Of a stretch of DNA of 64,000 bases, positions 1 through 8,573 are shown piece after piece. The notes below the pieces were generated by a model. That model ran no database searches, had not been told where the DNA came from, and worked only from the letters and a program-made list of their open reading frames with translations. A program made the position numbers and the translations under genes. Each line of letters begins with the position of its first letter. Within the stretch, counting starts at the first letter, position 1. The stretch is from Ferruginibacter sp. (GTDB taxonomy: Bacteria; Bacteroidota; Bacteroidia; Chitinophagales; Chitinophagaceae), in assembly GCA_030831945.1 (NCBI GenBank), contig JAURKC010000014.1:1-64000 (forward strand), in the 5' to 3' direction.

Positions 1-987
1 TCTTTCTTCCATTGGTTGTCGCATCACCTCTAAAACTGTTCGCTTAAACTCAGGAAGTTCATCTAAAAATAATACACCGTTATGGGCCAATGAAATTTCT
101 CCTGGTTGAGGATTGCCTCCACCACCTACGAGCGCTACATCAGAGATCGTATGGTGTGGGCTTCGATAAGGTCTTTTGGAAATGAGGGTGGCATTTTCTG
201 GTAACTTACCTGCTACACTGTGAATTTTTGTAGTTTCCAACGCTTCCTGAAGTGAAAGGGGTGGAAGGATGGTCGGTAAGCGTTTTGCTAGCATTGTTTT
301 ACCAGCTCCTGGCGGTCCAATTAAAATGGCATTATGCCCGCCTGCTGCTGCAATCTCTAAAGCCCTTTTTATATTTTCTTGTCCTTTCACATCACAAAAG
401 TCGATGTCAAATTCGCTTTGCGCGTAGGCAAATTCTTGTCTTGTATTTACTGTTGTAGGAGTAAGCGTTGTTTCATCTTTAAAAAAATCAATTACTTCGT
501 TTAGGTGTTCAACCCCAAATACTGCTAGGTTATTTACCATCGCAGCTTCTCTTGCATTTTGTTTCGGAACTATTAGCCCTTTGAAATTTTCTTTTCTAGC
601 TTGTATGGCGATAGGTAGTGCACCTTTAATCGATCTAACGGTGCCGTCTAGACTGAGTTCCCCCATTATGACATAGTCGGTAAGTTTTTCAGGATTAACA
701 AGTTGATTGCTAGCACCCAATGTGGCCATTGCTATTGGAAGATCAAAAGCAGTACCGCTTTTTCGAATATCTGCAGGGGCAAGGTTTACAATTAACCTTG
801 TTCTTGGCATAAAAAAATTATTGTCCTTAATGGCGCTTTCTACCCTCAACAAACTTTCTTTCACAGCTCCATCAGGCAGTCCTACAATGATCGCATCTGA
901 TTTTCCTTGATTATTAATATTTACTTCTACTGCAATAGTAATTGCTTCTACCCCATAAACTGCACTGCCGAAAGTTTTTACCAACAT
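1..987 (-). CDS. YifB/ComM family Mg-chelatase-like AAA+ ATPase (3' end outside window)
   Basis: The reading frame starts at the ATG at 987 and runs off the left edge, giving 329 residues. The N-terminus ([15 protein letters not shown]) and the following segment with [10 protein letters not shown] and [11 protein letters not shown] are typical of the N-terminal domain of the YifB/ComM family. A Walker A motif GPPGAGKT follows, then the SPHHTISD and FLDELPEF (Walker B) segments of the chelatase-like AAA+ module. In other bacteria ComM is a helicase that extends recombination during natural transformation; the role here is inferred from family only. The C-terminal domain is not visible. It is separated by 67 bp from the ABC exporter gene on the same strand. 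Confidence 0.9.
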   Translation of the reverse strand, partial: MLVKTFGSAVYGVEAITIAVEVNINNQGKSDAIIVGLPDGAVKESLLRVESAIKDNNFFMPRTRLIVNLAPADIRKSGTAFDLPIAMATLGASNQLVNPEKLTDYVIMGELSLDGTVRSIKGALPIAIQARKENFKGLIVPKQNAREAAMVNNLAVFGVEHLNEVIDFFKDETTLTPTTVNTRQEFAYAQSEFDIDFCDVKGQENIKRALEIAAAGGHNAILIGPPGAGKTMLAKRLPTILPPLSLQEALETTKIHSVAGKLPENATLISKRPYRSPHHTISDVALVGGGGNPQPGEISLAHNGVLFLDELPEFKRTVLEVMRQPMEER

Positions 988-1054
988 AAATGAAAGAATA
1001 AAATAGTGAAAAGAACTGATTGAAAGATAAGCAATCAATTTTCTAAAAATTCAC

Positions 1055-2857
1055 TTATTTTATTTCTTGCATTTCCACTAATTTTTTATAAAAACCGTTT
1101 TGGGAGATTAAAGAATCATGGGTACCTCTTTCAATGATGGATCCTTGTTGTAATACAATAATTTCATCTGCATTACTGATGGTACTCAGTCGGTGGGCGA
1201 TCACTAAGGAAGTCCGATCTTGCATTAAGTTAACAATAGCATCTTGCACTAAACGTTCGCTCTCAGTATCTAATGAGGAAGTGGCTTCATCAAGAATTAG
1301 TATCGGAGGGTTTTGTAATACTGCTCTGGCAATGGTAATCCGTTGGCGCTCACCACCACTTAGCTTCATTCCTCGGTCGCCGATATTAGTAGCATATTTA
1401 TCCTCCTTACGTTGAATAAATTGGTGTGCATTAGCAATGGTAGCAGCCTCTATGATCTCTTCCATGGAAGCATTGATATTGCCTAACGCAATATTGTTTG
1501 CAATAGAATCATTAAATAAAATAGCTTCCTGAGTTACTATGCTCATTTGTTGCCGTAGTGATTGAAGGGTAAAGTCTTTGATATTTACTCCGTCAATTAA
1601 AATAGCTCCCTCACTTACATCGTGAAAGCGAGGAATCAGATCTGCTAAGGTTGATTTCCCAGCCCCAGAGGATCCTACCAATGCAACTGTTTTACCTTTT
1701 TCAATTACAAAACTGATATTCTTCAAAATCGGTTTATCATCGTAACTAAAACTTACATTTTTAAACTCAATCGATTGATTAAAACCATTTAAAATTGACG
1801 CATTGGCTTTTTCTTCTATCTGTATAGGTGAATTTAAAATCTCTTCAATTCTCACAACAGCCCCCATTCCTTTTTGCATGCTTGAAATGGTGGTAGATAA
1901 ATTCTTTGCAGGATTGATAATCATTGCAAACAATAAAATAAATGCCATCAAATCACCACCAGTAAGTTGGGCGTCTTCGCTAAAAACAAATCGACCTCCA
2001 ATATATAAAATAGCGCAAAGTACCGTTACACCTAATACCTCTGTAATAGGGCTCGCCAAATCACGACGCAGTGTCATTTTATTTAGTAATGAAAAAAGTT
2101 TTTCATTGCCTTCACTAAATTTGTTGAGCATTCTTTCCTCGGCTCTAAAAGCTTTAATAACTTTTATACTACTAAGGGTTTCTTCTACATGTGATATATT
2201 TTCTCCTTGTGCTACAGAGTGTGCAGTAGATTGTTTTTTTAATCGCTTGCTAATTTTGCCAATAAATAAGGCTGTAATCGGTAAAAATATAAGAAGAAAT
2301 AAAGAAAGCTGAGGGCTTAGCAAAATCATTGAAATTAAAAAAGAAATAATGATCAAGGGGTCTTTCACTAATCCCTCTAAGGCAGTAAAAATAGAACCCT
2401 GGACTTCATTAATGTCTCCAGTCATCCGACTCATTAAGTCTCCCTTTTTTTGTTCTGTAAAAAAGCTGACGGGTAATTGTAAAATTTTGGTGTATAATCT
2501 TAATCGAAAATCTGCTAAAATTTGGCTTCGAACGGGTGTTGAAATATATAGGGATAGATATACAAAAAGATTTTTAAGCAAAATTGAAACAATCATTAAA
2601 GCGCAAATCACGCCAAGGGCATAGAGAGAACCATGGTTATTAATCAACAGTTGAAAAAAGTCATTAAATCTGCCTAGTGATTTTGCTTTAACGCCAGGAA
2701 TTGAACTATCTGTCTTGAAAATGATGTTCATGAAAGGGGCTAAAGCATTGATGGAAAGTAGGGAGAATAGCGTAGCCAAGGTGGTAAAAAAAAGGTATAA
2801 TACCAGTTTTTTTCTTGGAATGTGTATGTATTTAAATATTCTTAAAAAACTCAACAT
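1055..2857 (-). CDS. MsbA-like ABC exporter, fused membrane and ATPase domains
   Basis: This 600-residue half-transporter has an N-terminal six-helix membrane domain (about residues 15-320) and a C-terminal ATPase. Walker A is GSSGAGKS (395-402), the Q-loop is VTQE (Q443), the ABC signature is LSGGERQ (499-505), Walker B is ILILDE (519-524) and the switch histidine is in AHR (H555), so all catalytic elements are present. Length and order match MsbA-type lipid or multidrug exporters that work as homodimers in the inner membrane. Lipid A flipping is possible but substrate cannot be read from sequence. A -7 box lies at 2883-2890, 26 bp before the start. Confidence 0.9.
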   Translation of the reverse strand: MLSFLRIFKYIHIPRKKLVLYLFFTTLATLFSLLSINALAPFMNIIFKTDSSIPGVKAKSLGRFNDFFQLLINNHGSLYALGVICALMIVSILLKNLFVYLSLYISTPVRSQILADFRLRLYTKILQLPVSFFTEQKKGDLMSRMTGDINEVQGSIFTALEGLVKDPLIIISFLISMILLSPQLSLFLLIFLPITALFIGKISKRLKKQSTAHSVAQGENISHVEETLSSIKVIKAFRAEERMLNKFSEGNEKLFSLLNKMTLRRDLASPITEVLGVTVLCAILYIGGRFVFSEDAQLTGGDLMAFILLFAMIINPAKNLSTTISSMQKGMGAVVRIEEILNSPIQIEEKANASILNGFNQSIEFKNVSFSYDDKPILKNISFVIEKGKTVALVGSSGAGKSTLADLIPRFHDVSEGAILIDGVNIKDFTLQSLRQQMSIVTQEAILFNDSIANNIALGNINASMEEIIEAATIANAHQFIQRKEDKYATNIGDRGMKLSGGERQRITIARAVLQNPPILILDEATSSLDTESERLVQDAIVNLMQDRTSLVIAHRLSTISNADEIIVLQQGSIIERGTHDSLISQNGFYKKLVEMQEIK

Positions 2858-2882
2858 AGGACCCTTCTTTCTTTATAAGTTG

Positions 2883-2890
2883 CAAATTTA
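2883..2890 (-). promoter_or_regulatory. Bacteroidota -7 box for the ABC exporter gene
   Basis: On the minus strand the sequence reads TAAATTTG followed by C, matching the TAnnTTTG consensus of the Bacteroidota primary sigma factor. It ends 26 bp before the ATG at 2857. A clear -33 element was not identified. Confidence 0.5.
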
Positions 2891-3104
2891 CATTGATTAG
2901 GCAATAAGCAGACAGATATTTACTAAAAGCTAGTACCCAATTGCCTACTAGTCTATTTTTATATCTAGCCGGGTGATTTTTTGATAGTATTAAATCGGTT
3001 GCTTTTTTTGATAATTAAGTCTAGTAAATCGTTGATGTCAGTTTATTATTTATGCTATTTAATATGAATTGACTGCTTTGTGTAAAAAATAGTCCTCAGT
3101 TGAA

Positions 3105-4421
3105 TTATAATTTTTCAAGCAATTCAACTACACCTTCTTTTTTTAATATAAAGTAACCCAAACGATCAACACTGATTCCTTCTTTCAATTGATAGTTAAA
3201 AAATAGTTGATCTCCCTTTACTAAAGTTTCAAAATAATTGAAACGAATGTTTGGAAAAATTTTAAGTTCGTCACCTATTTCATAGAGGTGCGTACTTAAA
3301 ATGAACAAAGAGTTTTTCATTTTAAGAAGTCCTTTAATAACAGTGGTGGAGCATTTCATCGCATCTTCCACATTGGTTCCCTTAAAAAGTTCATCTATTA
3401 GAATAAGCCATTTTCTTCCATCAGAAATTTTTTCTACTGTGGACTTAATACGATGCACTTCGTTATAAAAATAACTTTCTCCTTTAAGCAAATTGTCGGT
3501 TACATTGATATTACTAAGTAAACCATCGAAGAGACTTAATTTCATATTTTTTGCAGGAACTCCCATTCCAATATGAGCTAAAAATACAGCCGTACCCACC
3601 GATTTAATAAGGGTGCTTTTACCAGCCATATTAGCACCAGTCAAAAATAAAAAATTACTCTGTTCGTCAAGGCTTAAGTCATACCCAGTGGGGCTATTTA
3701 ATTGCAGATGGTAAAGCCCTTTTGCTTGAAGAAATGGGCGGTCTATTTCTACCAATTCCGGAAAATTTAGCTGATACTCCTTTACGGCCATTGCCATGCC
3801 ATACCAGGCATCTAGTTGAGCATAATAGTTAAGCAACTCCTGCATATTTCTTTTGAACTGATATTTTAGAAAATGGCCTAAATGCAATTGTTGAGCGATG
3901 GAAAGATTTGTTGCTTTATTATTTTTTTTGATGATTTGGAATTCATCCTGTTCAATAATAGCTTTTACGGCTGCTAATACTTTTTTTATGGGCGCAGGAG
4001 ATTGGGGAGTTAAAAAAATATTGATTAACTGCTGCATTCCTTTTATAAAATCAAAACTATGTCCTACAGAGTATTCCACTAGTGAAAAGTCTGCTCGGTT
4101 AAATAATTTATAGCTATGCGCACTAATCTTGGATGCGTTTTTAGGTATTAATTCTACAGAGGTTTGATAGAATTTTTCAATCATCATGATTGAACCATTA
4201 CTAATTTGATTGGGCCATAATTCCAAATCATCTAAAATAGCTTGTAAGGTTTGTTGAACCCCTTCTATTGCTTCAATGCTTTTCAATGGGCGCTTAAAAT
4301 TTTCGAACAACTGATCCCTACCGCCTATTGTTCGGCATAAATTGAGGTGATGAAATACCGAAAATTCACCTTCGGTATCAATTAAAGAAAGGTCGCTTAG
4401 GGTTGTTTTATCTATTTCCAT
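3105..4421 (-). CDS. MutS-family ATPase, short form
   Basis: The 438-residue protein carries the MutS C-terminal ATPase: Walker A GANMAGKS (262-269) and Walker B LILIDELFKGTN with D343/E344. The first 230 residues resemble the helical lever/core region. The N-terminal mismatch-binding domain of true MutS is absent, and so is the C-terminal Smr nuclease domain of MutS2. Short MutS-like proteins of this size are common in Bacteroidota and usually annotated only as MutS-related. A DNA-junction or recombination role is possible but not shown. The gene stands alone, with 247 bp before the ABC gene and 97 bp to dihydroorotase. Confidence 0.8.
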   Translation of the reverse strand: MEIDKTTLSDLSLIDTEGEFSVFHHLNLCRTIGGRDQLFENFKRPLKSIEAIEGVQQTLQAILDDLELWPNQISNGSIMMIEKFYQTSVELIPKNASKISAHSYKLFNRADFSLVEYSVGHSFDFIKGMQQLINIFLTPQSPAPIKKVLAAVKAIIEQDEFQIIKKNNKATNLSIAQQLHLGHFLKYQFKRNMQELLNYYAQLDAWYGMAMAVKEYQLNFPELVEIDRPFLQAKGLYHLQLNSPTGYDLSLDEQSNFLFLTGANMAGKSTLIKSVGTAVFLAHIGMGVPAKNMKLSLFDGLLSNINVTDNLLKGESYFYNEVHRIKSTVEKISDGRKWLILIDELFKGTNVEDAMKCSTTVIKGLLKMKNSLFILSTHLYEIGDELKIFPNIRFNYFETLVKGDQLFFNYQLKEGISVDRLGYFILKKEGVVELLEKL

Positions 4422-4518
4422 GCTGCGAGAATAATAGCAATTTTAAGACTATCAGCTATTCAGATCTAGTAGAATATTACTAAATCTGAAAAGGTTTTAT
4501 TGTGTTCAATTTTCGAAA

Positions 4519-5859
4519 CTAATGTTTAAATGTCATTCTTTTCCCCTTGTTCGTCTCCTCCCAAATTCCATTATCATAAACCATTGTTCCGTTTACAAAA
4601 GTCTTCTCTATCTGAGCAGCAAACTCAAAGCCTTCAAGTGGACTCCATCCGCATTTGTATAAAAGATTTTCTTTTTTTGCAGTAGTAGTTTTTTGTAAGT
4701 TCGCAATTACAAGATCTGCAAAATAGCCTTCCCTGATGTAACCTCTATTTTCTATATGGAAACATTCAGCTACGGAATGACTCATTTTTTGAACTATTTT
4801 TTCAAGACTAATCTTACCCAATTGATGGTAATGAAGCATTAATAACATTGAATGTTGAACAAGTGGTAACCCCGCGTGTGCATGCTCATAGTCACCCGAT
4901 TTTTCTGTAAGCAAATGGGGTGCATGGTCTGTGGCAATTACGTCCAAATGGTCGTCCAATAAAGCTTTCCATAAGGCCTCTTTATTGTTAGGTGATTTTA
5001 TTGCCGGATTACATTTTATTTTATAGCCTAGTTGATTGTAGTCGTCAGAAGTAAAATGAAGGTGATGAATACATACTTCGGAGGTAATTCTTTTGTCTTT
5101 CAAGGGCAACATATTGCCGAATAACTGAATTTCTTTTTCAGTACTGATATGCAAAATATGTAATCGGGTATTGTATTTTTTAGCAATTTGAATTGCAGTG
5201 AGTGATGATTCATAACAAGCATTGTCATCTCTGATTAATGCGTGGTCTGAAGCAGTCAATACACCTTTTTCTTTTTTTATCCTTTCATAGTTTTCTTTAA
5301 TAATTTTTTCGTCTTCACAATGAGTTGCAATAAGTAACTCAGTTTCTCTAAATATTTTTTCAAGTGTCCCAAAATTGTCCACTAGCATATTTCCAGTACT
5401 AGCACCCATAAAAATTTTTACTCCACAAATATTAGCTTTATGTTGATTTACTTTTAGCACTTCGTCTGCATTGGTATTACTTACTCCCATAAAAAAGGAG
5501 TAGTTAGCTAGAGAACCTTGAGAAGCTATTTGATATTTGTCTTCTAGCAATGTTGGAGTGAGCGCGTTGGGAATTGTATTCGGCATTTCCATAAAACTCG
5601 TTACACCTCCAGCAACAGCGGCTTTACTTTCACTATAAATGGTTGCTTTATGGGTAAGGCCAGGTTCCCTAAAATGGACTTGGTCGTCAATTGCTCCAGG
5701 TAATAGATGCTTCCCTTCTCCATTTATTTCTGTCACCTTGCCTTTTTCAGAAAGCTGGCTTCCTATTTTCTCTATTCTTTCCCCGTTGATTAGCAGGTCC
5801 AGGTGTTCAATTTTCCCTTCATTGACTAGGCTAATATTTTTAATAAGGTATTTACTCAT
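4519..5859 (-). CDS. pyrC: Dihydroorotase (pyrimidine synthesis)
   Basis: This is an amidohydrolase-fold protein of 446 residues that should interconvert carbamoyl-aspartate and dihydroorotate in UMP synthesis. The metal-site region reads DDQVHFREPG (58-67), followed by FMEMPNT, KIFMGAS (148-154), ATHCED (H180), LHIS (H237) and the active-site Asp in TDHAPH (D311). In most dihydroorotases the first segment is HxH; here the first His is Gln60, a form I recall from other Bacteroidota. Hydantoinase or allantoinase is the main alternative, but REPG and the overall pattern favour dihydroorotase. It is not in a pyr operon here. Confidence 0.85.
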   Translation of the reverse strand: MSKYLIKNISLVNEGKIEHLDLLINGERIEKIGSQLSEKGKVTEINGEGKHLLPGAIDDQVHFREPGLTHKATIYSESKAAVAGGVTSFMEMPNTIPNALTPTLLEDKYQIASQGSLANYSFFMGVSNTNADEVLKVNQHKANICGVKIFMGASTGNMLVDNFGTLEKIFRETELLIATHCEDEKIIKENYERIKKEKGVLTASDHALIRDDNACYESSLTAIQIAKKYNTRLHILHISTEKEIQLFGNMLPLKDKRITSEVCIHHLHFTSDDYNQLGYKIKCNPAIKSPNNKEALWKALLDDHLDVIATDHAPHLLTEKSGDYEHAHAGLPLVQHSMLLMLHYHQLGKISLEKIVQKMSHSVAECFHIENRGYIREGYFADLVIANLQKTTTAKKENLLYKCGWSPLEGFEFAAQIEKTFVNGTMVYDNGIWEETNKGKRMTFKH

Positions 5860-5917
5860 ATATTAAATTATTTATATATATTTAAGTTTCTAAAGATTTC
5901 CGCTACTAAAAACTACG

Positions 5918-6310
5918 ATGCAAATTATTAAAAGCTTATCCAATTTATTATTTTTTATTTTGCCTACCTTTTTATTCGCCCAATCTACTTTCTTACCCCA
6001 AGGAGATAAGGCTTATCGATTATTAGATCGGTTAGAAAATAATGCAGCCAGTAGGCGTTGTATTTGAATACTCGCGGTTTTAATATAAGCGGAAGGATTG
6101 AGAACAAGATTGTTTTATTTCAAGTATTACTGATAACCAAGAGCGCGGACCTAAATTTTTTTAGCCAAATGTGTTGGCTGTCCGCTCAGTTCCTGGCGGA
6201 GGATATTTCCAAAATTATAAAACCTTCGGCATTGGTTACTTTGATGGAAGAGGATATATCACATTCAATACCGCTAAGTATATTGATATACAGTTTGGCT
6301 ATGATTATAG
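5918..6310 (+). pseudogene. Decayed outer-membrane protein gene (Wzi/RemB-like), N-terminal remnant
   Basis: An ATG at 5918 opens a convincing signal peptide (MQIIKSLSNLLFFILPTFLFA) followed by QSTFLPQGDKAYRLLDRLE, but the frame stops at 6065-6067. Recognisable sequence continues in a second frame (TRGFNISGRIENKI, about 6070-6111) and then a third (SSITDNQERGPKFF, stopped by TAG at 6162-6164, then RSVPGGGYFQNYKTFG and YIDIQFGYD to about 6303). The pieces are colinear, as expected for one ancestral protein with at least two frameshifts and a nonsense codon. Similarity breaks off just before the porT stop at 6319, so the 3' part seems deleted. The family name is from memory of Bacteroidota capsule-assembly/gliding barrel proteins and is less certain than the decay itself. 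Confidence 0.65.
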
Positions 6311-6318
6311 CAAAAAGA

Positions 6319-7053
6319 TTATTCAACGATCAGTGAAAAAGAAATCATTCGGGAGTATATTTTGTCAAAATTGCTTGAAAATATTAATGAGGGATCCCTA
6401 CTATGTAAATTGCTAAGGCCCCAACTTACCTTTAGCTCAGGTGACAATACGAAATAAGGATAGTATATATGGAATCCAATACCACCCTCAATGCTATAAT
6501 CAAGTTTATTGAGTTTGATTAGACCTTCAGCATTACTTTTCCCGGCATTAGAGGCCATATCGTAATCAAACTTTACCCCTGCAATCGTATAAACTTTTAA
6601 GTTATCTATTCGATCGCTACTGAATTTTAATTGAAAGGGAAAATTTAAAGTAATGGATTGCACTTTTTTAGTGGTGATGGTATCTTCACCAACTGGGAAG
6701 TCTGGATATTTAAGGGTGTATTGAAATGCTTTTTCACTGAAAGTAAGGTTGAGTGGATAAGTCCTTAAATCAAAGTGCTCACTTAAATTTAAATTGACGA
6801 GCCATGCTAAATTGATACCGGTACTATTGATACTCTCGATAACGTTTACACTATCTTGATATAAAAACTTAGGGTGGTGGGTAAAATTAAAATGAGATCT
6901 GTTCATTCCTAGATTGATTCCAAAGTGGTAAGTTTTGTTATCGTGATCAGGTAAGTTCATTGTAGCATAGCGCAGTTGGGCAATTCCTCTAGAAGAGCCA
7001 ATCAGTAATAAAAGAATACAGTAAATTATTTTTCTCCGCAATAAATGCTGCAT
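6319..7053 (-). CDS. porT: PorT-like outer-membrane protein of type IX secretion
   Basis: The 244-residue protein has an N-terminal signal peptide (about 1-26, ending GIAQ) and then a beta-barrel type sequence. The segments NLPDHDNKTYHFGINLG, an SITLNFPFQLKFSS strand, AGVKFDYDMAS, and the C-terminal LSPELKVSWGLSNL with a final aromatic-rich strand match the PorT family. PorT is an outer-membrane protein needed for secretion of type IX cargo in Porphyromonas. The start overlaps the 3' end of menG by 28 bp, suggesting co-transcription. The stop codon lies against the remnant of an opposite-strand pseudogene. Confidence 0.8.
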   Translation of the reverse strand: MQHLLRRKIIYCILLLLIGSSRGIAQLRYATMNLPDHDNKTYHFGINLGMNRSHFNFTHHPKFLYQDSVNVIESINSTGINLAWLVNLNLSEHFDLRTYPLNLTFSEKAFQYTLKYPDFPVGEDTITTKKVQSITLNFPFQLKFSSDRIDNLKVYTIAGVKFDYDMASNAGKSNAEGLIKLNKLDYSIEGGIGFHIYYPYFVLSPELKVSWGLSNLHSRDPSLIFSSNFDKIYSRMISFSLIVE

Positions 7054-7769
7054 ATTCCAAAACTCAGAGGTTTACAATAAGTGTTGATGTATCCGAGGTT
7101 ATCTAAGATAATTGTAAAATTTTTTCCTTCGGGAAATTTTTTAATTGATTCATCCAAATATTTATACGCATCGCGATTTTTTGAAAATAATTTCCCCATT
7201 CCAGGAGCCACCACGTTCATATAAATTTTGTATAAGGGCTTCACCAGGATGGTTTTAGGTTGGCTGAATTCTAGTACAACTAATTTCCCTCCTGGCTTTA
7301 GTACTCTTAAAATTTCTTTCAGCCCATTTTCTAAATGTTGAAAATTTCGAACGCCAAAAGCTACCGTAACTGCATCAAACGAATTATCAGCTGCATTTAT
7401 TGTTTCGCAATCCCCTTTTAATAATTCAATTATTTTTTCAAGGCCAAGTTTTTCAATTTTTTTTCTACCAAAATTGAGCATGCCTTCACTGATATCTATT
7501 CCTATTATTTTTTCGGGTTGTAAAATACTGGCGGTCATAATAGCAACATCTGCCGTTCCGGTTGCCACATCTAGTATTATTTTGGGGTCTAAGTTTTTAA
7601 GTTGCCTAATGGCCTTTTTTCGCCATAAAATATCGATTCCGCCACTTAAAAAGCGGTTCAAAAAATCATATCGGTAGGCAATATGGTCAAACATATTGGC
7701 TACCTGTTCTTTTTTTGAAAGCGTAGAATCCTGCTGAGGGACCACATTATCGTGCGCAAATTGTTTCAT
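7026..7769 (-). CDS. menG: Demethylmenaquinone methyltransferase
   Basis: A class I SAM-dependent methyltransferase of 247 residues. The SAM-binding motif I is ILDVATGTADVAI, and the UbiE/MenG signatures AFGVRNFQ and LKPGGKLVVLEFSQP are intact. The C-terminus CKPLSFGICSIYCGEK is the usual end of Bacteroidota MenG. It performs the final C-methylation of the quinone ring; in this group the product is menaquinone, the acceptor of the Nuo complex found at 29.8-40.2 kb. The start is 6 bp from a -7 box inside a large palindrome shared with engB. Confidence 0.93.
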   Translation of the reverse strand: MKQFAHDNVVPQQDSTLSKKEQVANMFDHIAYRYDFLNRFLSGGIDILWRKKAIRQLKNLDPKIILDVATGTADVAIMTASILQPEKIIGIDISEGMLNFGRKKIEKLGLEKIIELLKGDCETINAADNSFDAVTVAFGVRNFQHLENGLKEILRVLKPGGKLVVLEFSQPKTILVKPLYKIYMNVVAPGMGKLFSKNRDAYKYLDESIKKFPEGKNFTIILDNLGYINTYCKPLSFGICSIYCGEK

Positions 7770-7774
7770 AGGGG

Positions 7775-7782
7775 CAAAGATA
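7775..7782 (-). promoter_or_regulatory. -7 box for menG
   Basis: Minus-strand TATCTTTG matches TAnnTTTG and ends 5 bases before the menG ATG codon. Transcripts would have almost no leader. No TTTG-type -33 element is evident at the usual spacing. Confidence 0.55.
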
Positions 7783-7819
7783 CGTCAGAAGGGGTATGGA
7801 TTACCTATCCCTTCTGACG

Positions 7820-7827
7820 TATCTTTG
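7820..7827 (+). promoter_or_regulatory. -7 box for engB
   Basis: TATCTTTG matches TAnnTTTG and ends 4 bases before the engB ATG at 7832. It is the mirror image of the menG box within the palindrome. It also argues that engB starts at 7832 and not at the in-frame ATG at 7796, which lies upstream of the promoter. Confidence 0.55.
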
Positions 7828-7831
7828 CCAG

Positions 7832-8470
7832 ATGATTATCAAATCTGCTAAATATATTATCAGTAGTCCTGATTTCGAGAAATGCCCTCTTCCCGATAAA
7901 AAAGAATATGCATTTATCGGTCGCAGTAATGTGGGTAAATCATCTCTAATTAATATGCTTACTGGTAATGATAAACTAGCTAAAACTTCCGCAACGCCAG
8001 GAAAGACTCAGCTAATTAATCATTTTGAAATCACTTCGGCTTCGGCAATCAATAGTGGTAAGGACGGGCAAAATTTTAAATGGTACCTAGTGGATTTGCC
8101 AGGTTATGGTTTCGCTAAAGTAAGTATCCGTAGCAGAAGACGCTGGGAACAAATGATTGAGGGGTATCTGAGAAAAAGAGAAAATTTAGTGATGGTTTTT
8201 GTGTTAATAGATGCCCGACATACCCCACAAAAAATAGACCTTGATTTTTTAAATCAATTGGATAAATGGGAGATACCCTTTACCATGATTTTTACTAAAG
8301 CGGATAAGGAAACACAATCGGTTGTAGCCAAAAATGTAAAACTTTTTTTAGATCGATTGAGAAAAACCTGGCAGTTTTTACCTCAGCATTTTGTAAGTAG
8401 TGCTACTAAAAAATTAGGAAAAGATAAGATATTGAAGTTGATTGATGAAACGAATGAATCAAATAAGTAG
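7832..8470 (+). CDS. engB: Ribosome-assembly GTPase EngB (YsxC/YihA)
   Basis: A single-domain GTPase of 212 residues with G1 GRSNVGKSS, the switch region ATPGKTQLINHF, G3 DLPGYGFAKV, G4 TKAD and G5 SSATKKLG. The family helps assemble the large ribosomal subunit. An in-frame ATG exists at 7796, but it would place the start inside the palindrome and upstream of the -7 box, and the family normally begins near the MIIKSAKYIISS sequence, so 7832 is chosen. A 14-bp-stem hairpin follows the stop. Confidence 0.92.
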   Translation: MIIKSAKYIISSPDFEKCPLPDKKEYAFIGRSNVGKSSLINMLTGNDKLAKTSATPGKTQLINHFEITSASAINSGKDGQNFKWYLVDLPGYGFAKVSIRSRRRWEQMIEGYLRKRENLVMVFVLIDARHTPQKIDLDFLNQLDKWEIPFTMIFTKADKETQSVVAKNVKLFLDRLRKTWQFLPQHFVSSATKKLGKDKILKLIDETNESNK

Positions 8471-8505
8471 TAATCACTTGTTATTAAATATCTGTTTTCA
8501 TAAAG

Positions 8506-8546
8506 CAAAAGCCATCATTAAAAATTATATTCAATGATGGCTTTTG
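8506..8546. terminator. Hairpin between convergent engB and cyclophilin genes
   Basis: Perfect 14-bp arms at 8506-8519 and 8533-8546 with a 13-base loop lie between two convergent stop codons (8470 and 8574). Each strand ends its stem in TTTTG. The placement suggests a two-way terminator, though there is no long uninterrupted T-tract. Confidence 0.7.
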
Positions 8547-8573
8547 TGTACAATAAATTTTTCTTATAAAAAA

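Larger units (their letters stand above)
7773..7829. repeat. Perfect 21-bp inverted repeat between menG and engB
   Basis: The arms at 7773-7793 and 7809-7829 are perfect reverse complements of 21 bases, separated by 15 bases. Each arm carries a TATCTTTG -7 box pointing outward, at 7775-7782 for menG and 7820-7827 for engB. The boxes end 6 and 5 bases before the two start codons (7769 and 7832). Between the boxes each arm also contains GTCAGAAGGG or its complement, which could serve as a symmetric operator. It lacks a T-tract and is at 5' ends, so it is not a terminator. Confidence 0.85.

Noticed and set aside
1803..2312. 169-codon plus-strand frame within the ABC exporter gene
   Set aside because: It lies fully inside a clear coding gene on the other strand and shows no protein-like pattern.
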